Source: a virus
DNA: 21,252 bases
Virus record (IMG/VR): IMGVR_UViG_3300013133_000083
Span: 1 to 21,252 of that record
Reading direction: 5' to 3' (one strand)
Positions 15,695 through 21,252 of this stretch are shown in pieces. The translations under genes and the position numbers were made by a program. Under the pieces are notes generated by a model that worked only from the letters and a program-made list of their open reading frames with translations, was not told the DNA's origin and ran no database searches. Within the stretch, counting starts at the first letter, position 1. Every line of letters starts with the position of its first letter.

Positions 15695-16316
15695 AATACC
15701 AAAACAAATTATTTATGCATGGTTTGGCGGTGGTCAAAAAACCAGATTAATAGAAAAATGTATAGATAGTTGGAAAAGAATAATTCCAGATTATAAAATA
15801 ATAGAATTAAATGAAAAAAATTGCAATATAGAAAGATATAATTATTCAAAAAAAGCATATGAAGAAAAAAAGTGGGCTTTTGTATCTGATTGTATGAAAC
15901 TTGATTATTTATATGAAAATGGTGGAATTGTTTTTGATGCCGATATAGAAGTTCTTAAACCGTTCTCAGATGAAATATTAAATAATAGAGCATTTACATC
16001 TAAAGAATCTGCTGGAAGATGGATTAGTGCTGTTTGGGGTGCTGAAATACATCATCCATGGATAAAGTCTATTTTAAAGTATTATAAACAAAATGAATTT
16101 ATTTATGATCCAGCAAGAATATGTAACACTACAATAATACATAATATTAATCAAAAATGGTACAAAAAAACAGAAGGAAATATTATTTATCTTCATGAAG
16201 ATGTTACAATATATCCAAGTGATTATTTTGAGTGTAAAAACTGGGCTAATGGATTAATAGAAACAACAAAAAATAGTTATACTATTCATCATTATACTGC
16301 CTCATGGCTAAAATAA
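15675..16316 (+). CDS. GT32-like glycosyltransferase
   Basis: The 213-residue protein shows the GT32 (capsular polysaccharide and Och1-like) signature: IPKQIIYAWFGGG (residues 8-20), WAFVSDCMKLDYLYENGG, a DxD motif in FDADIEVLKP (D88, D90), a WGAEIHHPWI segment and a C-terminal HHYTASW. These enzymes transfer hexoses with a metal-bound nucleotide sugar. It overlaps the preceding GT2-like gene by 20 bases, so the two are translationally coupled and probably act in sequence on the same glycan. No membrane segment or signal peptide is present. Confidence 0.88.
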   Translation: MNGIENKIPKQIIYAWFGGGQKTRLIEKCIDSWKRIIPDYKIIELNEKNCNIERYNYSKKAYEEKKWAFVSDCMKLDYLYENGGIVFDADIEVLKPFSDEILNNRAFTSKESAGRWISAVWGAEIHHPWIKSILKYYKQNEFIYDPARICNTTIIHNINQKWYKKTEGNIIYLHEDVTIYPSDYFECKNWANGLIETTKNSYTIHHYTASWLK

Positions 16317-16339
16317 AATTATAGAAAGGAATTAAGAGA

Positions 16340-17137
16340 ATGGCTAAAAAACCAATTAAAAGAAATACAAAAGTGAATCCAACTACAAAAACAATTAAAG
16401 TTGAAAAGATTATAGAAGATAAAATAGAGAGTAAAACAGAAGAAATTACTAAATTAGTAATAAACAATATAGATAAAAAAAATAATATCGAAGAAACTTT
16501 TGATATATCTCATATATTAAATAATGATACAACATGGCAAATGTCTATTGATGAAAGAATTATTGCAGATTATATTATTCAAAATTTAAAAGTTAAAGAT
16601 ATTGCAATAGAGATTGGAAGTTTAAAAGGTGGATTTACAAATATACTTGCTAAAAATTTTAAAAAAGTAATATCTTGTGATTTAGATCATAAACAAATCG
16701 ATAAAAACAGATTTAATAATGTTGAATGGGTAACAGGTAATACTAGAAAAACTTTAGCTGAATTAATAGAAGATATAAATGACAAAGAGGATAAAGTTTC
16801 TTTTATATTTGTAGATGGAGATCATACGTATGATGGCGTAATGTCAGATATAGAAGATATTTTGTTGTTAAAACCTAAGACAACAGTTGTAGTATTATTT
16901 CACGACACTTGGTATAAAAGTGTTAGATTGGCTATATGTGAATCGGAAATAAAGAACAATAAATATGTTTATTATGTTAATACTGATTTATGTAGCGTTT
17001 CAAGTGTTGTATGTAAGACTATGTGGGGTGGATTAGGAATTATGATAATGAAACCAGATGAAAGAGATTTTGAGTTAAGCATAAATCAATCAAATGATTT
17101 AATGTATCTCGAATTATTTAAATCTAATAATAGGTAA
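16340..17137 (+). CDS. Class I SAM-dependent methyltransferase (Methyltransf_24-like)
   Basis: Residues about 85-230 form a Rossmann methyltransferase: motif I IAIEIGSLKGG (residues 88-98), an acidic strand end ISCDLDHKQ, a FIFVDGDHTYDG motif (D159, D161, H162) and LFHDTW (H188, D189). The DGDH and HDT motifs are typical of the family found in sugar-modifying clusters. Residues 1-55 are an unusual lysine-rich, low-complexity extension (KKPIKRNTKVNPTTKTIK) that may bind nucleic acid or a partner. It follows the four glycan-transfer genes after 23 bases with AAGGA upstream, suggesting O-methylation of a glycan residue. Methylation of another small molecule or protein is possible. Confidence 0.8.
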   Translation: MAKKPIKRNTKVNPTTKTIKVEKIIEDKIESKTEEITKLVINNIDKKNNIEETFDISHILNNDTTWQMSIDERIIADYIIQNLKVKDIAIEIGSLKGGFTNILAKNFKKVISCDLDHKQIDKNRFNNVEWVTGNTRKTLAELIEDINDKEDKVSFIFVDGDHTYDGVMSDIEDILLLKPKTTVVVLFHDTWYKSVRLAICESEIKNNKYVYYVNTDLCSVSSVVCKTMWGGLGIMIMKPDERDFELSINQSNDLMYLELFKSNNR

Positions 17138-17142
17138 TAACT

Positions 17143-17598
17143 ATGATTATAGAATTTGAAGTTAATAAAAATATTTTAGAAGAATATAAAAAATTTTATT
17201 TTAAAGAAAATCCAAAAAGAAGAAAGTTTCCATTTAAATCACCAATACTTCCATCATTAAATGATTGGATAATTCTTACAAGACCAGCAATGAATGATTT
17301 GAAACAGAAATGGACAAATTTTGGAAGATGGTTAATTATAAAGAATGGATATAAAAATAAAAAAATTAGTAAATGCAAAATAGAAGTAATTTATTATTTT
17401 AAAGATAAGAGACGAAGAGATGCAGACAATTATACACCAAAAAATATTCTAGATGGATTTGTAAAAGAGGGGTTATTGATTGATGACTCTTTTTTTTATG
17501 TTGAAAGATTAGAAATAATTTATGGTGGAATAGATAAAGAAAATCCAAGAACAAAATTTAGATTTATAGAAAAAGAGGTAACAAAAAATGGAAAATAA
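17143..17598 (+). CDS. rusA: RusA-type Holliday junction resolvase
   Basis: This 151-residue protein carries the RusA core: PSLNDWIIL near residue 37, then RRRDADNYTPKNILDG and EGLLIDDS. The acidic residues D93, D95 and D114 have the same spacing as the catalytic D70, D72 and D91 of E. coli RusA as I recall them. RusA dimers cut four-way DNA junctions made during recombination or late replication, which clears branches before packaging. A strong binding site (AGGTAATAACT) precedes ATG 17143. It is usual for RusA to lie in early replication or lysogeny genes, so its place here with glycan genes is odd. Its last bases overlap the next gene's start. Confidence 0.9.
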   Translation: MIIEFEVNKNILEEYKKFYFKENPKRRKFPFKSPILPSLNDWIILTRPAMNDLKQKWTNFGRWLIIKNGYKNKKISKCKIEVIYYFKDKRRRDADNYTPKNILDGFVKEGLLIDDSFFYVERLEIIYGGIDKENPRTKFRFIEKEVTKNGK

Positions 17599-18199
17599 AA
17601 TTCATTATACAGAATTAATTGAGTTTATATTAAATGGTAAATTAGCTTTAAAAACCCCTAATAACGATAACAGTATGGCTGTTTTTGAGACAAACTGTAA
17701 TTATATTTCATATAGTAAACAGATGAGCATAGTAGAATCGCTTGAAAATAGCTGTATAATACAAGAAAAAAACTCATATCATGTTAATCATGTTTTAAAA
17801 AATATGATGATGATTTTATTAGTATTTGATAATTTTACAAATGTTTATGGATTAGATGAATTATTAGAAAAAGGAAATTATGAAGAGATAGAAAAATTTT
17901 GTGAAATTATAAAATTTAATAGTAATGGATTATATGAAAGAGTAATATCAGATATAAGTAATTTTAGAGAAGTTATTGATTTGGCAAATCTTACAATTCA
18001 AGATAAATTAAATAGATTAAATTCTGTCGAGAATATTGTTGCTGAAAAAATATCAGAATTATTTGATATGATAAAAAATATTGATAATAAAAAAATAGAT
18101 AAATTTGCAAAAACAGTATTTAAGCATATAAATAAAAATGACATATTAAAATCGTTAATAAATAACAAAGAAATGATGATGAAAGATGATAATAACTGA
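17588..18199 (+). CDS. Unknown protein upstream of the tape measure, possible tail chaperone
   Basis: The 203-residue, largely helical protein (for example YHVNHVLKNMMMILLVFD and a long C-terminal helix around LNRLNSVENIVAEKI) lies directly before the tail completion and tape-measure genes. In Gram-positive siphophages the tail assembly chaperone lies just before the tape measure, so this is the best candidate, but I see no family motif and no programmed frameshift that would give the usual extended product. AGAGGT precedes ATG 17588, and the start overlaps the RusA gene. Its end overlaps the next gene by 14 bases. Confidence 0.5.
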   Translation: MENKIHYTELIEFILNGKLALKTPNNDNSMAVFETNCNYISYSKQMSIVESLENSCIIQEKNSYHVNHVLKNMMMILLVFDNFTNVYGLDELLEKGNYEEIEKFCEIIKFNSNGLYERVISDISNFREVIDLANLTIQDKLNRLNSVENIVAEKISELFDMIKNIDNKKIDKFAKTVFKHINKNDILKSLINNKEMMMKDDNN

Positions 18200-18686
18200 T
18201 TGGGAACAATTGGCAGATTATTTAGATAATAGTATTAAACAATGTCTTCCAATTATAGCAAATAAAGTTTCTAAAATATTGAAACGATTTGTTAAGGAAA
18301 GATGGTATAATACACATAAACCGACACATTATAGAAGAACACTTGAAGTTTTAAATTCAATAACTGTATCAGAGGTTCAACAAGTCGGAAACGGATATCA
18401 AGTTCTTGTATATTTTGATCCAAGTAAAATAAATAATGTTTTAACTGATATTAAAGGATATTTTAATCATCATATGTCAATTGATGGAAGCTCAACATGG
18501 AGTGGTATGAATTTAGCTGAATTAGTTCCATTATTTATGGATCAAGGACAATCTTCTAAGATTAGACCTTATAGTGGTGTTCATTTTATGCAGGCTACTA
18601 TTGATGAAGTAAAAAGTAGTCAAATTGATGTAAATGTATTAAAAAGGAGACTTCGTTCTCAAGGATTAAATATAACCATAATATAA
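18186..18686 (+). CDS. HK97 gp10-like tail completion protein
   Basis: The 166-residue product has the shape of the gp10 family, which joins head-neck and tail: an N-terminal helix (WEQLADYLDNSIKQCL), a THYRRTLEVLNSI segment, a strand GYQVLVYFDPSKINN, then PLFMDQGQSS and a C-terminal HFMQATIDEVKSS helix. It overlaps the preceding gene by 14 bases and has only a weak ribosome binding site, so its translation is likely coupled. Genes of this type usually lie before the tail tube; here it is separated from the neck genes by the cargo region. The family call is by pattern recall and moderately sure. Confidence 0.6.
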   Translation: MIITDWEQLADYLDNSIKQCLPIIANKVSKILKRFVKERWYNTHKPTHYRRTLEVLNSITVSEVQQVGNGYQVLVYFDPSKINNVLTDIKGYFNHHMSIDGSSTWSGMNLAELVPLFMDQGQSSKIRPYSGVHFMQATIDEVKSSQIDVNVLKRRLRSQGLNITII

Positions 18687-18711
18687 AGTAAATAGAGAGG
18701 GGTGAAAAATT

Positions 18712-21252
18712 ATGGCAGCAATTAATATTAAAATAACATCAGTTAAACTTAATCATTCTGAGGCAGTTAAAACACTTCAAAAAGATTTAGATAGAGTTGC
18801 GGCGAAATTAACATTAAAGATACCAGCACTAAATCTTACTCAAATAAGTCAGTTAAATAATACTATAAATAGACTTGGCACTCAATTTAGACAAGTAAAT
18901 ACTCAATTAGATGGTATGAGAAATAGAATGTCTCAATTAGGTAATACTCAACAAAGAGTAATTCAAAATCAAAATCAGATGAATACATCAACGAGAGGGT
19001 ATCTTGACAATTTAACTAAAGTTGTGAAAAAATTCTCTGATTGGATGATTGCAGCAACATTATTTTATCAGCCACTTAATTTATTAAAGAACGGAATTCA
19101 AACACTTAAAGAGATTGATACAATTCTTGTTGATATAGCAAAAGTAACAAATATGACTAATGAAGAGATGAAAAAATTAGCACTTACAGGAGCTCAAGTT
19201 GGTCAAGAGTTTGGAAGAACAGCACAAGAATATTTAAGAATGTATGCTTCGTTCTCTAAAATGGGGTTTAAAGAACAAGCTGGTGAATTGACAGAGGCAG
19301 CGTTATTGCTAGCTAATGTTGGAGATATGACAGATGAAATGGCTAGTAAATCTCTTATAAGCACTATGGCTGGTTTTAGACTAGGTGCTGAGGAAGCCAC
19401 AAACGTAATAGACAAGTTGAATGCGGTATCCAATCAGAACGCAACTACAGTATCTTCGTTATCTGATGGTATGAGAAACTTTGCAAGCACAGCAAAAATG
19501 GCTAATATGAGCCTAGATGAAACCGTAGCATTGTTAGGAACTGCGACTTCAGTTACTCAAAAATCAGGTTCGGAAATGTCAAATGCTTTTAGAACAATTG
19601 TAATGAGATTACAAGGTGTTAGTGATGGATTTGAAACTTTTGACGAAGATATATCTAAGGCAGAAACAGCATTAAGAGGCATAGGTGTCGAGGCAAGAGT
19701 ATCGGATAAAGAATGGAAACCAGTTATAGAAATTCTTGGTGAAGTTGCTGGAAAGATGGATACACTTAGTGATGTTGAAATGTCAGCAGTTACAGAAGCT
19801 ATGGCAGGAAAACAAAGAGCTAATGCTCTTAAAGCTGTACTTCTTAACTGGGATATGTTTAATAAACAATTAATACAATCTCAAACATCTTTTGGTAGTG
19901 CAATAAAAGAAAATAATATATATATGCAATCTATGGAAGCTAAATTAAAGAATTTATCTGCTGCTGGCTCTGAATTTTGGCAAAAAAGTATAAATAGTGA
20001 TGCAATCAAAGCTGTTATAGATTTAGGTACTGCTATTGTAGGTGTTACAACTAAGGCTGGTGGTTTAATACCTATTATCATTTCGTTAGGTGCTGCATTT
20101 ATTGGGTTTAAATTAGCTCAATATGTTTTAAAGTTTAATAGTTTTGGTGTTGCAATTGAAATGTTAAGATATAAGTTTGTAAATGCGATACCTTCAATAA
20201 GAACATTTAATTTATCTATTATGGCTACAAAAGCTGCTGCTTTCGCACTACCAGGTATTTTTGCTGTTGCCACACTTGCAATTGGATATTTTGTGAATAA
20301 AAATAGAGAGTCTAAAGAAGCTATAGAACAAAATAATCAAAAAATAGAATCTCAATTGGCAAATTTAGAAAGACTTACTAATGAATATGTAAAGATTTCT
20401 ACATCCACAGAAAATAATGCAAATAAAAAAGAACAATTAAAATCAATTCAAGATGCATTAATTGAAAGCTTTGGAGATGAAGCAAAAGCTTTAGATTTAG
20501 TCAATGGTAAGTATGAAGAAGGAGTAGACAAATTAACAAGTTTTTCAGCAGAGAAAGCAAAACAATTAAGAATATCACAAGAAAATACTAGAGAAGAAGC
20601 AGAAGCAGCGTTAAAATCGCAAGGATCAACTATAGTTCAAAAAATGGGAGTTTCAGGATTTGACGTAATGTTTGAAGACATACTTGGAGGAAAAGAACTT
20701 GAATCTCAAGTAAAAATCCTAGAAAATGCATTTGACAAAATGAAAGAAAAACATAAAGAAGCTTTTGATGGAATGGCAGAATCTAATGGTAACGCAGTAT
20801 ACGAATTTAAAGGAACAATGAAACAAAGAATAGACGCCATGGACGCTTTTATTGATATATTGGAAAAAACTAAAGGCGACGTTGCAAAATCAAATTTAGA
20901 AAGCGTCAGAAACGCTTACTCTTCTTTAACAACTGAAGCTGATAAAGCTACAAAAACCATTGAAGATTATAAAAAAGTATATAAAACAGAATTTGCAGGG
21001 ACATTTACAAAACAAATGTCAACAATAAAAGCAAAAATTGTTGAAATGAAAACTGCTGGTAAAGGCAAAGACGAAATAGTAACTTATTTAAAAAAAGCAC
21101 AAACAGAATTTGTTAAAACTGCAAAAGCTTCTGAAAATATGGTTTTTGCTAAACCTCTTATTGACGAATTTTTTAAAACTTTAACTGAAGATCCTCAAAT
21201 AGCTAAAATGGCACTTGAAGACAATGAAACTGCAATGGTTAGACAAGGCGAA
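18712..21252 (+). CDS. Tape measure protein (TP901 family), 3' end outside the window
   Basis: An open frame of 847 codons runs from ATG 18712 to the last base without a stop. GAGAGGGGTG lies upstream. After an N-terminal Gln/Asn-rich helical part (residues about 40-95), the core of the TP901-type tape measure follows (residues about 104-416): QVGQEFGRTAQEYLRMYASF, EAALLLANVGDMT, STMAGFRLGAEEA, MANMSLDETVALLGTATSV, SGSEMSNAFRTIVMRLQG and MAGKQRANALKAVLLNW. Two hydrophobic segments (residues about 444-473, GGLIPIIISLGAAFIGF, and about 504-530, FALPGIFAVATLAIGY) fit the membrane-inserting part used in DNA delivery. Beyond 540 it is charged coiled coil. The protein sets tail length and is ejected into the cell. 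Full length cannot be judged. Confidence 0.93.
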   Translation, partial: MAAINIKITSVKLNHSEAVKTLQKDLDRVAAKLTLKIPALNLTQISQLNNTINRLGTQFRQVNTQLDGMRNRMSQLGNTQQRVIQNQNQMNTSTRGYLDNLTKVVKKFSDWMIAATLFYQPLNLLKNGIQTLKEIDTILVDIAKVTNMTNEEMKKLALTGAQVGQEFGRTAQEYLRMYASFSKMGFKEQAGELTEAALLLANVGDMTDEMASKSLISTMAGFRLGAEEATNVIDKLNAVSNQNATTVSSLSDGMRNFASTAKMANMSLDETVALLGTATSVTQKSGSEMSNAFRTIVMRLQGVSDGFETFDEDISKAETALRGIGVEARVSDKEWKPVIEILGEVAGKMDTLSDVEMSAVTEAMAGKQRANALKAVLLNWDMFNKQLIQSQTSFGSAIKENNIYMQSMEAKLKNLSAAGSEFWQKSINSDAIKAVIDLGTAIVGVTTKAGGLIPIIISLGAAFIGFKLAQYVLKFNSFGVAIEMLRYKFVNAIPSIRTFNLSIMATKAAAFALPGIFAVATLAIGYFVNKNRESKEAIEQNNQKIESQLANLERLTNEYVKISTSTENNANKKEQLKSIQDALIESFGDEAKALDLVNGKYEEGVDKLTSFSAEKAKQLRISQENTREEAEAALKSQGSTIVQKMGVSGFDVMFEDILGGKELESQVKILENAFDKMKEKHKEAFDGMAESNGNAVYEFKGTMKQRIDAMDAFIDILEKTKGDVAKSNLESVRNAYSSLTTEADKATKTIEDYKKVYKTEFAGTFTKQMSTIKAKIVEMKTAGKGKDEIVTYLKKAQTEFVKTAKASENMVFAKPLIDEFFKTLTEDPQIAKMALEDNETAMVRQGE

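Noticed and set aside
13264-16316. Glycan genes as host wall-teichoic-acid genes next to a prophage
   Set aside because: They lie between tail tube and tape-measure genes, in the same direction and with overlaps, and lack the membrane components of a host pathway.
18085-18100. Run of seven A as a programmed -1 frameshift site for a tail chaperone
   Set aside because: The run is out of phase for the usual slippery heptamer, and the -1 frame stops within a few codons, so no extended product would result.
1-21252. tRNA genes, CRISPR arrays, insertion sequences or attachment sites
   Set aside because: No cloverleaf-like segment, regularly spaced repeats, transposase or integrase reading frame, or paired direct repeats were seen by eye.

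Overview
The window is a contiguous block of a double-stranded DNA tailed bacteriophage (or prophage): the DNA-packaging, head, neck and early tail genes. Every gene that can be supported lies on the + strand, packed end to end, with no non-coding stretch over about 100 bases. The sequence is very AT-rich. Ribosome binding sites of the AGGAGGTG type, frequent TTG starts, use of TAA, TAG and TGA as stops (standard bacterial code), a consensus sigma-A-type promoter and a wall-teichoic-type glycerophosphotransferase together suggest a low-GC Gram-positive host, Clostridium-like. This is inference; no host gene is present. No tail-sheath candidate lies before the tube gene, so a long non-contractile tail is the likelier form.

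Layout: (1) 1-2212, packaging: the end of a probable small terminase subunit, then the large terminase. (2) 2213-8077, head: portal, a ferritin-family protein, a small unknown, a fused prohead protease-scaffold with an internal start for the scaffold alone, a putative decoration protein, the major capsid protein, and a terminator hairpin. (3) 8107-12750, neck and tail tube: an unknown, a connector-like protein, a stopper-like protein carrying Ig-like domains, a tail-terminator-like protein, an unknown, and the tail tube protein. (4) 12753-17598, cargo between the tube and tape-measure genes: a zinc-ribbon gene with its own promoter and hairpin (moron-like), then four glycan-transfer enzymes (GT-A with DxD, TagB/TagF-like glycerophosphotransferase, second GT-A, GT32-like), a class I methyltransferase and a RusA-type Holliday junction resolvase. 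(5) 17588-21252, tail again: an unknown (possible tail chaperone), an HK97-gp10-like tail completion protein, and the N-terminal 847 residues of the tape measure protein, which runs off the window.

How the genes work together: terminase and portal fill a prohead built from the capsid protein around the scaffold, which the fused protease matures. Neck and tail proteins close the head and build the tail around the tape measure. The two most unusual elements are the ferritin-family gene inside the head operon and the membrane-anchor-free glycan cassette beside the tail tube gene. I infer that the cassette builds a glycan or glycerophosphate-bearing decoration on the virion, possibly on the beta-rich domains inserted in three neighbouring neck and tail proteins. 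Two structural genes also appear to lack any ATG, GTG or TTG start at the position set by their ribosome binding site.
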